The notes under the pieces: generated by a model | What the model saw: only the letters and a program-made list of their open reading frames with translations | Told to the model about the DNA's origin: nothing | Database searches by the model: none | Shown here: positions 1 to 6,690 of the stretch, piece after piece | Position numbering within the stretch: position 1 is the first letter of the stretch | Layout: each line of letters begins with the position of its first letter | Position numbers and translations under genes: made by a program | NCBI GenBank assembly: GCA_038230695.1 | Contig: JBBRMT010000071.1 | Coordinates: 1 to 19,366, forward strand | DNA: 19,366 nucleotides | DNA from: QHBQ01 sp038230695 | GTDB lineage: Bacteria > Chloroflexota > Chloroflexia > QHBQ01 | Reading direction: 5' to 3'

Positions 1-723
1 CATGCCCGACATCACCGCCCGCACCGGCAAGCCTACCTGCCCGCCCAGCGCGACCATCGTTTCGGCGAGGGCGCGGGCGGCTTCCAGCGTCTTCATGAAC
101 GCGCCGCTCCCGTGCTTGACATCGAGAACCACGCCGCTTGCGCCCGCCGCAATCTTCTTCGACATGATGCTGGCGGCGATGAGCGGCAGCGACTCCACCG
201 TGCCGGTTACGTCGCGCAGGGCGTAGAGCTTGCCATCAGCAGGGGCCAGCGAGGCTGATTGCGCGGTGATAACCAGACCGACATTCTTCACCGCCGCAAT
301 GAACTGTTCACGGTCGAGGTTGACGTTGAAGCCGGGGATCGACTCCAGCTTGTCAATAGTGCCACCGCTGAAGCCGAGGCCGCGCCCACTCATCTTGCCG
401 ATCGGCACGCCCGCTGCGGCCACAGCAGGGGCAACCACCAGGGTAGTCTTGTCGCCCACTCCGCCAGTGCTGTGCTTGTCGCCCACGAAGGGCAGGCCAG
501 TGGCGCGGCGCAGGTCGAGGTGTTCGCCGCTGGCAACCATCGCCATGGTGAGCGCGGCGGTCTCCTTCGCCGTCATGCCCTGCCAGCAGATCGCCATCAG
601 CCAGGCGGAAATCTGGTAATCGGGGATGCTACCAGCGGTGTAGCCTTGCACCATGTAGCCAATCTGCTCATTGCTGAGGGTCTGGCCGCTGCGCTTGGCG
701 AGGATGATGTCTACTGCGTTCAT
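1..723 (-). CDS. pdp: Pyrimidine-nucleoside (thymidine) phosphorylase, N-terminal part, cut by window edge
   Basis: The first 241 residues are open to the window edge and the C-terminal part lies outside. Seen: the N-terminal helical domain starts MNAVDIILAKRSGQ, the phosphate-binding loop KHSTGGVGDK is at residues 83-92, the conserved SGRGLGFSGGTIDKLESIPG stretch is at about 112-131, and the substrate-binding region LYALRDVTGTVES...SIMSKK is at 167-190. Enzymes of this family (PyNP/DeoA) split thymidine or uridine with phosphate into the base and (deoxy)ribose-1-phosphate in the cytoplasm, for pyrimidine salvage. The ATG (723-721) overlaps the stop of the alanine racemase gene in an ATGA arrangement, so translation is probably coupled and both genes share a transcript. 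Whether the enzyme prefers thymidine or accepts all pyrimidine nucleosides cannot be told from this half. Confidence 0.93.
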   Translation of the reverse strand, partial: MNAVDIILAKRSGQTLSNEQIGYMVQGYTAGSIPDYQISAWLMAICWQGMTAKETAALTMAMVASGEHLDLRRATGLPFVGDKHSTGGVGDKTTLVVAPAVAAAGVPIGKMSGRGLGFSGGTIDKLESIPGFNVNLDREQFIAAVKNVGLVITAQSASLAPADGKLYALRDVTGTVESLPLIAASIMSKKIAAGASGVVLDVKHGSGAFMKTLEAARALAETMVALGGQVGLPVRAVMSGM

Positions 724-2009
724 CGCTCATCCTCGTCGCGGTCAAGCAGCGGGGTAGTGCCGCGCTTGAAGTTGATGCGCCCGCTGGGGGTGGGGGTTAT
801 GCGGTCGGTAGGAACGGCCAACGCTTCGCTGAGGCTGAGGTCTTCGCGGCCCAGCAGGGTAGTAGCGTTGACCAGGGTGCCGCCACGATAATAGAGGCGC
901 GGCACGCGGGGGGCGATGGCGCAACTGAGTTCGTAGCTAATCGTTTCGCTGAGGGCGGCCAGTTCGTCGAGGCCAATACGAGCATCACCCTGGCTACCGA
1001 CAAGCACCACTTCATCGCCCTCGCGCACGTTAGGGATGTCGGTCACATCGGCAGTACACTGGTCCATGCTGATGCGGCCAATCAGGGGGGCGCGTTGGCC
1101 GCCAATCAACGCCGCCGCCCGCCCGCCCAGGTTGCGGCGGTAGCCGTCGGCGTAGCCAATCGGCAGGGTGGCGACGATGGTGGGACGGTGGGCGACAAAG
1201 GTGCGATTATAACCAACCGTATCGCCAACCGCGATCTCGCTCAGGCGGGCGACGCGGCTGCGGAGGGTGAGGACGGGAGTGAGGGCGATTTGGCTGGCGG
1301 CAGCGACGGCGGGCGAGGGATATAGCCCGTGCAATAGCAGGCCACAGCGCACCAGGTTGAAGTGGCTGTGGGGCGCAGCGAGGGTGGCGGCGCTGTTGTC
1401 GGCGTGCAGCAGGGGTGGGCGCACACCGCGCTCGGCCAGTTCGTTACGCACCGCACTGAAGCGTTCAAGCTGCACGGCCACAAAGCTGAGGTCGGGGTCA
1501 TCGGCAGCGGCAAAGTGGGTGTAGAGACCCTCGATGGTGAGATTGTGCATCTCTTTGACCGCGAGGGCGAGATCTTCGAGTTGGTCAGCGGGGCGGCCAA
1601 AGCGGTTCAGGCCGCTATCGAGCTTGAGGTGAACTGCGCTGTTGACCCGGCATTGGAACGAGATGTTGTCCAGCGCCCGTGCCAGGGCGAAGCTGTTGAC
1701 GGTGAGGGTGAGGTGATGGGCGACCGCCGCGCCTGCCTCTGAGGGTGAGGCATAACCCAGCACCAGAATCGGCTGGCGGATACCAGCCTGGCGCAGTTGC
1801 ACCCCCTCGTCCACCACCGCCACGCCCAGCCAGCTTGCGCCGCTGTCGAGCGCGGTAGCGGCGAAGGCGCGTGCGCCCAGGCCATAGGCGTTGGATTTGA
1901 CTACCGCCATCAGTTCGACGGCATCGCCCAGCCACGCCTTCAGCGCCCGCGTGTTGGCAGAGACGGCATCAAGATTCACTTCGGCAACCGTTACCCGCCC
2001 TGACCACAT
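720..2009 (-). CDS. alr: Alanine racemase
   Basis: This PLP enzyme interconverts L- and D-alanine for peptidoglycan synthesis. Seen in the 429-residue product: an N-terminal TIM-barrel with the PLP lysine K38 in AVVKSNAYGLGA, the conserved HADNSA segment near 202-207, the second catalytic base Y267 in VGYNRTF, the ISMDQ segment at 313-317 and the family C-terminal motif APRVPRLYY at 366-374. The usual YGHG after the PLP lysine reads YGLG here. About 50 residues follow the normal end of the fold (380-429), making it longer than the usual 360-390; this tail is polar and not recognised. ATG at 2009 follows a GGGGTGA-like ribosome site. The gene sits 4 bp after nnrD and overlaps pdp by 4 bp, so it is a middle gene of an operon. 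Confidence 0.95.
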   Translation of the reverse strand: MWSGRVTVAEVNLDAVSANTRALKAWLGDAVELMAVVKSNAYGLGARAFAATALDSGASWLGVAVVDEGVQLRQAGIRQPILVLGYASPSEAGAAVAHHLTLTVNSFALARALDNISFQCRVNSAVHLKLDSGLNRFGRPADQLEDLALAVKEMHNLTIEGLYTHFAAADDPDLSFVAVQLERFSAVRNELAERGVRPPLLHADNSAATLAAPHSHFNLVRCGLLLHGLYPSPAVAAASQIALTPVLTLRSRVARLSEIAVGDTVGYNRTFVAHRPTIVATLPIGYADGYRRNLGGRAAALIGGQRAPLIGRISMDQCTADVTDIPNVREGDEVVLVGSQGDARIGLDELAALSETISYELSCAIAPRVPRLYYRGGTLVNATTLLGREDLSLSEALAVPTDRITPTPSGRINFKRGTTPLLDRDEDER

Positions 2010-2013
2010 AGTA

Positions 2014-3042
2014 TCACCCCAGTTCGCTCATCGCCAGCGGTATGTACATCAGCAGATCGCCCGCCAGCAAGCCAGCAGCGCGGGTCAGGCCCATGCTATC
2101 TGCGCCAAGCTGGGCGGCGCGGGCGTGCAGGTGAACCCCGGCGATGGCGGCATCGTGGCTATCCAGCCCCTGGGCCAGCAGCCCGCCGACAATCCCCGAT
2201 AGCACGTCGCCGCTACCGGCGGTGGCGAGCAAGGCGCTGGCGTAAGGGCTGATCGCATGGCGGACCGCCTTGCCGTCGGCAGTGGCAATCAAGGTATGTG
2301 CGCCCTTGAGGATGATGGTATGCCCAAAGCGGCTAATCGCCTCGGCTAGCGCGGCTTCACGGTCGGCCTGCACCTTTTGCGCGGTGTAATCGCCGCCCAG
2401 CAAGCGGGCCAGTTCGCCGGGGTGCGGGGTCATCACTGTGTACGCGGGCAGATGTTCCCACCAGGGCTGGTTCTCCAGCGCGGCGACAGCATTGAGCGCA
2501 TCGGCATCGAGGACCATGCGCTCCGGCAGGCCGCTTTTGTGCGCCTCTTCGCTACGCTCATCCTTCTTGTCGGCGCTATGAGCGGAGCCGAAGCCCATCG
2601 GCTGGGCGGCACGAGGATGGGCAACCGTCGGTTCTCGGCGAATACCGAGCAGGCGATAGACGAAGCTCTGCGTCTCCTTCTCCCCGCCAATGCCGGGGCC
2701 GAGGATAAGCGCATTATAACCCTTGTCGGCAATCGCCTTCTCCACTACTGCATTGGCGCGGGCGGAGATCACCCCCATGTCGGTCGGTAGGGGGATAAAG
2801 GTGGATTCGGTCAGCTTGATCTGGAACAACTCTAGCAAGTCGCCCGCCGTCGCCAGCGTGGTCAACCCTGCGCCGACGCGCATTGCCGCGCTGGTGGAGA
2901 GATAGGCCGCGCCAGTATAGTTGATGCTACCGGCAACCACCAGGCACTTGCCAAAGCTGCCCTTGTTGGAGTCGGGCTTGCGCTCCGGCAGCAGTTGCCC
3001 TACCAGTTTGCCGCTGATTTCCTGCCAATCGTTCGATGCCAA
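2014..3042 (-). CDS. nnrD: ADP/ATP-dependent NAD(P)H-hydrate dehydratase
   Basis: This ribokinase-like enzyme of the YjeF C-terminal family dehydrates the S-form of NAD(P)H hydrate. It works with the epimerase encoded upstream. Seen (numbered from an upstream TTG at 3069): NKGSFGKCLVVAG near 35-47, LDADALNA at 187-194, TPHPGEL at 214-220, KGAHT at 255-259 and AGSGDVLSGIVGGLLAQG with the catalytic Asp at about 288. Start: TTG at 3042 (MASNDWQ...) has a strong GGGAGG site 7 nt upstream, whereas ATG 3057 and TTG 3069 have none, so 3042 is preferred; all share the same frame. Odd: between RLLGI and LPERMVLDAD there is a polar, charged insert of about 38 residues (143-180) not usual for the family. 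The gene is separated from its partner nnrE by a repeat-filled 230-260 bp gap, although the two are commonly fused or adjacent. Confidence 0.92.
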   Translation of the reverse strand: MASNDWQEISGKLVGQLLPERKPDSNKGSFGKCLVVAGSINYTGAAYLSTSAAMRVGAGLTTLATAGDLLELFQIKLTESTFIPLPTDMGVISARANAVVEKAIADKGYNALILGPGIGGEKETQSFVYRLLGIRREPTVAHPRAAQPMGFGSAHSADKKDERSEEAHKSGLPERMVLDADALNAVAALENQPWWEHLPAYTVMTPHPGELARLLGGDYTAQKVQADREAALAEAISRFGHTIILKGAHTLIATADGKAVRHAISPYASALLATAGSGDVLSGIVGGLLAQGLDSHDAAIAGVHLHARAAQLGADSMGLTRAAGLLAGDLLMYIPLAMSELG

Positions 3043-3112
3043 GTTGTAGCCTCCCATGTTGTTAGCCAACGGATTTTAGCTAAAGGATTGTTTAGCCAAC
3101 GGATTGTAAAAA

Positions 3113-3310
3113 CGGATAAACGGATTAGGTGTGGCGACATTTATGTTTACAATCAGCATTGGTGCGCTTCACTGGGGCGTATGCCATGCGCCCCTACATC
3201 AGCGTGCCTGGTTCCGATGATCATCGTTGCGCTGCACCAGGGCGGTCAGCCACCCGCCCCTACAGCCGTTTGTCCGTTGGCCCAATCCGCTGGCCCAATC
3301 CGTTTATCCG
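3113..3310. repeat. Intergenic element bounded by 14-bp inverted repeats
   Basis: Seen: CGGATAAACGGATT at 3113-3126 returns as its exact reverse complement at 3297-3310, enclosing 170 bp. Smaller copies of GCCAACGGATT lie just outside on the left (3064-3074 and 3095-3105), with the complementary TCCGTTGGCC near 3273-3282. The right arm contains the stop codon of nnrE. The enclosed DNA carries two GGGCG...CGCCCC palindromes. The form resembles a small non-coding mobile element (MITE-like), but no target-site duplication was identified, so mobility is inference. Confidence 0.5.
3174..3275. repeat. Interspersed repeat, copy 1 (paired GGGCG...CGCCCCTAC palindromes)
   Basis: Two short palindromes, GGGCG-N-GCGCCCCTACA and CAGGGCGG-N-CCGCCCCTACAG, flank a conserved core of about 45 bp that contains CGATGATCAT and TGCGCT. 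The same arrangement, including the core, recurs at 4539-4628, so this is a real repeat family of about 90-100 bp rather than chance hairpins. Confidence 0.7.
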
Positions 3311-4029
3311 CAGGTCGCGCTTACCCCCACCTCAGCGAAGCCAATATCTAGCACCTCCACCTTGCCAGCGGCGAACTCGCCTTTGCCTTGTAGCAGGCCC
3401 GGCTTGGGGTAGGCGAAGGTGCAGGTAATATCGGCCATGATGTAATTGCCGCTGATAGCCTCACCAGTATCCGCATCTATGCCAGTAGGTATGTCTACCG
3501 CGACCATCAGAGGAAAGTGGCGATCTATATCCTCCATATTACCTATAACGCAAAGGATGTTGTCAAGGTCATCGGGGAAGGGTCCGCGCTGGCCGGTACC
3601 GAACAGGGCATCTATCGTGAGGTAAGCCTTGTCCTGCAGCTTGCTTATTTCCTCAGTATCAGGGTCGTCGGTGGCGCGATGAAGCCGAATACCAGCGGCC
3701 AGCGCTTCACGCAGCGGCCAATCCTTATCGGCAGGTGGGTCGGTCTGGCGTTTCCAAAGGTATAGATCAACATTGGAAGCGCCTAGCCGGTTAGCAAGCA
3801 CGGTGGCGCAAACCAAACCATCGCCGCCATTGTTGCCAGGGCCAACCAGGATTAGCGCCCGCACTTCGTCCTCTGCTTCGAGGGTGGTATCTTCCTCCAG
3901 CCGCATACAGATAAAGTCGGCCACGCCAGTACCCGCCCGCCGCATCATCTCATCGTAGCTGAGACCTTTGGCGTTGGCGGCGGCTTCAAGAGCCTTCATC
4001 TGGGCGCTGGTGACGGTCGGGGTGTCCAT
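3304..4029 (-). CDS. nnrE: NAD(P)H-hydrate epimerase
   Basis: This YjeF N-terminal-type enzyme interconverts the R and S epimers of hydrated NAD(P)H so the dehydratase can repair them. Seen in 241 residues: the glycine-rich GPGNNGGDG at 63-71, LTIDALFGTGQRGP at 137-150 and VAVDIPTGIDADTG at 176-189 with the conserved Asp residues, then TFAYPKPGLLQGKG at 204-217. The frame stays open upstream, but those codons would overlap the neighbouring repeat gene and read as low-complexity Arg/Ser/Pro sequence. The ATG at 4029 begins the normal MDTPTVTSAQMKALE N-terminus and is chosen. It begins 4 bp after the stop of the decapeptide-repeat gene, so translational coupling is likely. The stop codon lies in the arm of the downstream inverted-repeat element. 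Confidence 0.92.
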   Translation of the reverse strand: MDTPTVTSAQMKALEAAANAKGLSYDEMMRRAGTGVADFICMRLEEDTTLEAEDEVRALILVGPGNNGGDGLVCATVLANRLGASNVDLYLWKRQTDPPADKDWPLREALAAGIRLHRATDDPDTEEISKLQDKAYLTIDALFGTGQRGPFPDDLDNILCVIGNMEDIDRHFPLMVAVDIPTGIDADTGEAISGNYIMADITCTFAYPKPGLLQGKGEFAAGKVEVLDIGFAEVGVSATCG

Positions 4030-4033
4030 TGCG

Positions 4034-4501
4034 CTACTTGCCCTTCTGGCCGGGGGCGAACGATCTGGGGGCGGCGAAGCCAGTGTGCAGAGACCCAGGG
4101 GCGGCGAGGGCGAAGCGGACCGAGAGCGGGCCAGCGTTCTGCACCCGCACGCTGCCAGGGGCGGCAATCTGGATGCCAACTCCCAGCGGGCCGATGAACT
4201 GGATGCCGAGCGCGCCGGGGGCAAGCGCCTGCAGGCCAATCGCGCCAGGGGCGATGAACTGTATCCCGACTCCGCCGGGAGCGACCGGCTGCGTGCCTGC
4301 GCTGGCGGGCGATAGCGCCTGCCTGCCGACTGCGCCGGGGGCAAGCGGCTGCCAGCCCGCGCTGGCTGGGGCTAGTTCCTGACCGCCGACTGCGCCGGGG
4401 GCAATTGGCTGCCCACCCGCGCTGCCGCTGCCCAGTTGTTGCGCGGCTGCCTCGCGGGGCGCGACCGGCGCAAACTTGAACTTATCTTGCACTTTGCTCA
4501 T
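4034..4501 (-). CDS. Decapeptide-repeat protein of unknown function
   Basis: Not recognised. The 155-residue product has a 30-residue head (MSKVQDKFKFAPVAPREAAA...) followed by a strictly 10-residue periodic array. Proline occurs at every tenth position from P35 to P145 (12 times) and glutamine at every tenth position from Q31 to Q121 (10 times). The consensus is G-x-Q-x-[IVL]-A-P-G-[AGS]-[VIAL], degenerating towards the C-terminus, which ends APGQKGK. There is no signal peptide, transmembrane segment or cysteine. ATG 4501 has a good AGGAG site 7 nt upstream, which supports this strand over the opposite frames that the 30-bp DNA repeat also keeps open. It lies between acpS and nnrE, 4 bp before nnrE, so it is probably cotranscribed with them. 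The periodicity could indicate an extended or solenoid-like fold, which is inference. Confidence 0.72.
   Translation of the reverse strand: MSKVQDKFKFAPVAPREAAAQQLGSGSAGGQPIAPGAVGGQELAPASAGWQPLAPGAVGRQALSPASAGTQPVAPGGVGIQFIAPGAIGLQALAPGALGIQFIGPLGVGIQIAAPGSVRVQNAGPLSVRFALAAPGSLHTGFAAPRSFAPGQKGK
4100..4420. repeat. Tandem 30-bp degenerate DNA repeat within the decapeptide-repeat gene
   Basis: Units such as CTGCGCCGGGGGCAAGCG recur every 30 bp with variable positions, underlying the 10-residue protein period. The central units (about 4200-4400) are most alike and the ends more diverged. Such an array could change copy number by slippage or recombination. Confidence 0.75.
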
Positions 4502-4538
4502 GCTTTATCTCCTGTTTGGGGCATAGTCTTCAGCAGAA

Positions 4539-4628
4539 GGGCGTATGCGATTCGCCCCTACACCAACGTGCGTAGTTACGATGAGCATTAATGCGCTTTG
4601 CCAGGGCGCGATAAATCCGCGCCCCTAC
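4539..4628. repeat. Interspersed repeat, copy 2 (paired GGGCG...CGCCCCTAC palindromes)
   Basis: Second copy of the element at 3174-3275: AGGGCGTATGCG...CGCCCCTACA, a core with CGATGAGCAT and TGCGCTTTG, then CCAGGGCGCG...CGCGCCCCTACA. Together with the adjoining heptamer array it fills most of the 150-bp gap between acpS and the decapeptide-repeat gene. No clear promoter was found in this gap. Confidence 0.7.
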
Positions 4629-4669
4629 ATTCATCATTTACCATTCACTATTTACCATTCACCATTTAA
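4628..4669. repeat. 7-bp tandem array (CATTTAC/CATTCAC)
   Basis: Six consecutive heptamers alternate between CATTCAT, CATTTAC, CATTCAC, TATTTAC, CATTCAC and CATTTAA. The array runs across the 3' end of acpS and supplies its last five codons (LNGEW) and its TAA stop. Confidence 0.75.
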
Positions 4670-5122
4670 CTTGCGCATTGCATCGTATGCGCCCTCGCCG
4701 CTGGCGGCCATCACCATAGCGATGCCGATGGTACGCTCGTGGGTGAGGCTGACTGCCCAGCGGGTGAGATTGATCTGACGGGCGCGGGCGGCGGCCTGGC
4801 CGTGCAGGAAGACGAGCGGGCGGCCACGACGGTCAATCAGGATTTCGATCTCCTGCCAGTGGATACCAATGATGCCGGTGCCGAGCGTCTTGCTGACCGC
4901 CTCTTTAGCGGCGAAGCGCACCGCTAGCTCAGGCACCCTTCCGCGACAGAACTGCCGCTCTGCATCGGTGTAGATACGCTTGAGGAACTTCTCGCCCCAG
5001 CGTTCGATGACTGCCGCGATGCGGGGGATCTCAATAATGTCCACCCCGCACTGCAAGTTGTCGGCAACAAATGCCTCGGTGTCCAGTGGCGCAACGAATG
5101 GTGGCATGATACGGGGTAGCAT
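4652..5122 (-). CDS. acpS: Holo-[acyl-carrier-protein] synthase
   Basis: AcpS transfers 4'-phosphopantetheine from CoA to the serine of acyl carrier protein, activating fatty-acid synthesis. Seen in 156 residues: GVDIIEIPRI at 26-35 with the Mg-binding Asp (D28), RIYTDAERQFC at 49-59, and RFAAKEAVSKTLGTG at 69-83 with the second metal ligand E74. The family is usually 115-130 residues; this one has about 24 extra residues before the conserved Gly-Val-Asp. ATG 5122 is the first in-frame ATG after the ugd stop region and is preferred; a TTG just before QCGVDII would give the usual length but has no visible ribosome site. The last residues and stop lie within a heptamer repeat array, so the natural C-terminus may have been altered. 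It lies 50 bp downstream of ugd. Confidence 0.92.
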   Translation of the reverse strand: MLPRIMPPFVAPLDTEAFVADNLQCGVDIIEIPRIAAVIERWGEKFLKRIYTDAERQFCRGRVPELAVRFAAKEAVSKTLGTGIIGIHWQEIEILIDRRGRPLVFLHGQAAARARQINLTRWAVSLTHERTIGIAMVMAASGEGAYDAMRKLNGEW

Positions 5123-5136
5123 AGTTATCCAAATCC

Positions 5137-5160
5137 CCCTCTCCCCACCGGGGAAGAGGG
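5137..5160. repeat. CCCTCTCCCC / GGGGAAGAGGG palindrome between ugd and acpS
   Basis: A near-perfect inverted repeat in the 50-bp gap, able to form a stable hairpin in the transcript. No T-run follows on the minus strand, so it is not a typical intrinsic terminator. A related CCTCTCCCACAAGGGGAG motif occurs at 15841-15858, suggesting a dispersed repeat. Confidence 0.5.
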
Positions 5161-5172
5161 TTGGGAAGTTCG

Positions 5173-6471
5173 TTAGTTTCTGCCGACCCCGGCGTAGGTG
5201 AAGCCAGCCTCGCGCATCTCGGCGGGGTCGTAGAGGTTGCGGCCATCCACCAGCAGGCTGCCGCGCATCTCGCTCTTGATGCGCTCCATGTCGAGTTGCT
5301 TGAACTCGTTCCACTCGGTGAGCAGCAGCACCGCATCGGCATTGGCCGCCGCTTCGTAGGCATCGGTGCAAAGGGTGAGGCCGGGGAGCAGGCGACGAGC
5401 CACATCCATCGCCATCGGGTCATATGCCCGCACGGTCGCGCCCGCATCCTGCAAGCCTGCCACAATGTCGAGCGAAGGGGCTTCACGCATATCGTCGGTG
5501 TTTGGCTTGAAGCTAAGACCCCAGACTGCGATTTCCTTGCCCTTTACGCTGCCGCCTAGCAGCTTTGCCACCTTGTTGACAAAGAACTGGCGCATGGCAT
5601 TGTTGACCTCTATAATCGAGCGGAACAGGGTGGGGTCCACATTGTGGTCACTGGCAACCATCGCCAACGACTTGACATCCTTGGGGAAGCAACTGCCACC
5701 GTAGCCAATACCGGCGTTGAGGAACTGCCCGGCGATGCGCTTATCGTAAGCCATGCCCTGCGATACCTGCTTCACATCCGCGCCCAACGCCTCGCACATC
5801 AAGGCAATCTGGTTGATGAAGCTGATATAGTTGGCGAGGATGGCGTTGCTGGCATATTTGATCATCTCGGCGGTGCGTAGGTCGGTGATCACGATGGGGG
5901 AGTTGAGCGGCTCGTAGAGGCGGCCTACCTCCTCGGCGGCGTTGCGGTCGGCGGAGCCAATTACCACGCGATCGGGGTTGAGGAAGTCGAACATCGCCTG
6001 GCCTTCGCGCATGAACTCAGGGTTGGAAACCACCGCATAAGTCTGACCGTCGGTGGTATGCTCGGCGATCAGGCCATGCACCCAGTCACCCGTGCCGATC
6101 GGCACGGTACTCTTATTCACGATGATGGTGTGGCCGTTGAGGTGCTGACCGATGCTCTTGGCCGCGCTCTCCACATAGGTCATATCGGTGTGGCCGTCGG
6201 GCGCTTCGGGGGTGCCAACCGCAATGAACACGAAATCAGCATCGGGGACACCCTTTGTATAGTCGGTAGTGAAGTAGAGGCGGCCCGCCTTTACGTTGCG
6301 ATGCACCATCTCCTCCAACCCAGGCTCGTAGATAGGCATCTCGCCGCGGCGCAGTTGCTCGACCTTGGCGGCAACCACGTCAACGCAAACGACATCGTTG
6401 CCCAGGTCGGCGAAGCAGGCGGCGGCGGGCAGGCCGACATAGCCGGTGCCAACAACACAGATTTTGCTCAA
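5173..6471 (-). CDS. ugd: UDP-glucose 6-dehydrogenase
   Basis: Oxidises UDP-glucose to UDP-glucuronate with two NAD+, supplying precursors for exopolysaccharide or glycan synthesis. Seen in 432 residues: N-terminal Rossmann motif VVGTGYVGLPAAACFADLGN, the YEPGLEEM segment at 48-55, NPEFMREG at 150-157, EMIKYASNA with the conserved Lys at 205, the catalytic Cys261 in GYGGSCFPKDVKSLA, and a C-terminal NAD-like domain with GLSFKPNTDDMREAPS. Length is normal. The start is TTG at 6471 (MSKICVVGTG), supported by an AAGGAAGGGAG ribosome site 5 nt upstream and by the family N-terminus; there is no ATG nearby. A strong promoter lies about 50 bp upstream. It appears to be the first gene of the block that continues to acpS and beyond. 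Confidence 0.95.
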   Translation of the reverse strand: MSKICVVGTGYVGLPAAACFADLGNDVVCVDVVAAKVEQLRRGEMPIYEPGLEEMVHRNVKAGRLYFTTDYTKGVPDADFVFIAVGTPEAPDGHTDMTYVESAAKSIGQHLNGHTIIVNKSTVPIGTGDWVHGLIAEHTTDGQTYAVVSNPEFMREGQAMFDFLNPDRVVIGSADRNAAEEVGRLYEPLNSPIVITDLRTAEMIKYASNAILANYISFINQIALMCEALGADVKQVSQGMAYDKRIAGQFLNAGIGYGGSCFPKDVKSLAMVASDHNVDPTLFRSIIEVNNAMRQFFVNKVAKLLGGSVKGKEIAVWGLSFKPNTDDMREAPSLDIVAGLQDAGATVRAYDPMAMDVARRLLPGLTLCTDAYEAAANADAVLLLTEWNEFKQLDMERIKSEMRGSLLVDGRNLYDPAEMREAGFTYAGVGRN

Positions 6472-6517
6472 ACTGGCTCCCTTCCTTTCTTTCTTTAGCT
6501 AAACGATGCAATGCTGG

Positions 6518-6546
6518 ATTATATCCGAGAATGGCTCATCGTGCAA
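6518..6546 (-). promoter_or_regulatory. Sigma-70-type promoter for ugd
   Basis: Read on the minus strand: TTGCAC (6546-6541), a 17-nt spacer, then a perfect TATAAT (6523-6518). The predicted transcript would start near 6511, about 40 nt before the TTG start of ugd. Confidence 0.72.
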
Positions 6547-6586
6547 TTTATGGCGTATCAGCGGGCGGGATCATTGACGCACCGCA

Positions 6587-6614
6587 CAGGGCGAACTGTT
6601 GTTCGCCCCTACAG
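6587..6614. repeat. Short interspersed palindrome GGGCGAAC...GTTCGCCC
   Basis: CAGGGCGAAC, a 4-nt centre and GTTCGCCCCTACAG form a hairpin-capable palindrome of the family also present at 9701-9727, 9826-9854 and 10577-10604. A degenerate relative lies at 6632-6655. It is in the gap between the FecR-like gene and ugd. Confidence 0.7.
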
Positions 6615-6652
6615 ATTTGGGTGTGCCATGCAAGGGCGTGAAACGCACCCTC

Positions 6653-6687
6653 TACAATCTACAATCTGCAATCTGCAATCTGCAATC
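6653..6687. repeat. 7-bp tandem array (TACAATC/TGCAATC)
   Basis: Two TACAATC units are followed by three TGCAATC units. The array ends 3 bp from the stop codon of the FecR-like gene, so it lies immediately at that gene's 3' end. Confidence 0.8.
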
Positions 6688-6690
6688 TCA

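Noticed and set aside
4030..4344. N-terminal extension of NAD(P)H-hydrate epimerase
   Set aside because: The upstream codons overlap the decapeptide-repeat gene and give low-complexity Arg/Ser/Pro sequence; the family start matches ATG 4029.
4029..4382. Plus-strand repeat-containing frame opposite the decapeptide-repeat gene
   Set aside because: A 30-bp tandem repeat keeps several frames open. The minus-strand frame has AGGAG at 7 nt, regular Pro and Gln positions and operon spacing; the plus frame has none of these.
4100..4420. Possible CRISPR array
   Set aside because: The 30-bp units are directly adjacent with no unique spacers and they are translated in frame.
5123..5371. N-terminal extension of holo-ACP synthase
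   Set aside because: The added codons overlap ugd in another frame and do not resemble AcpS.
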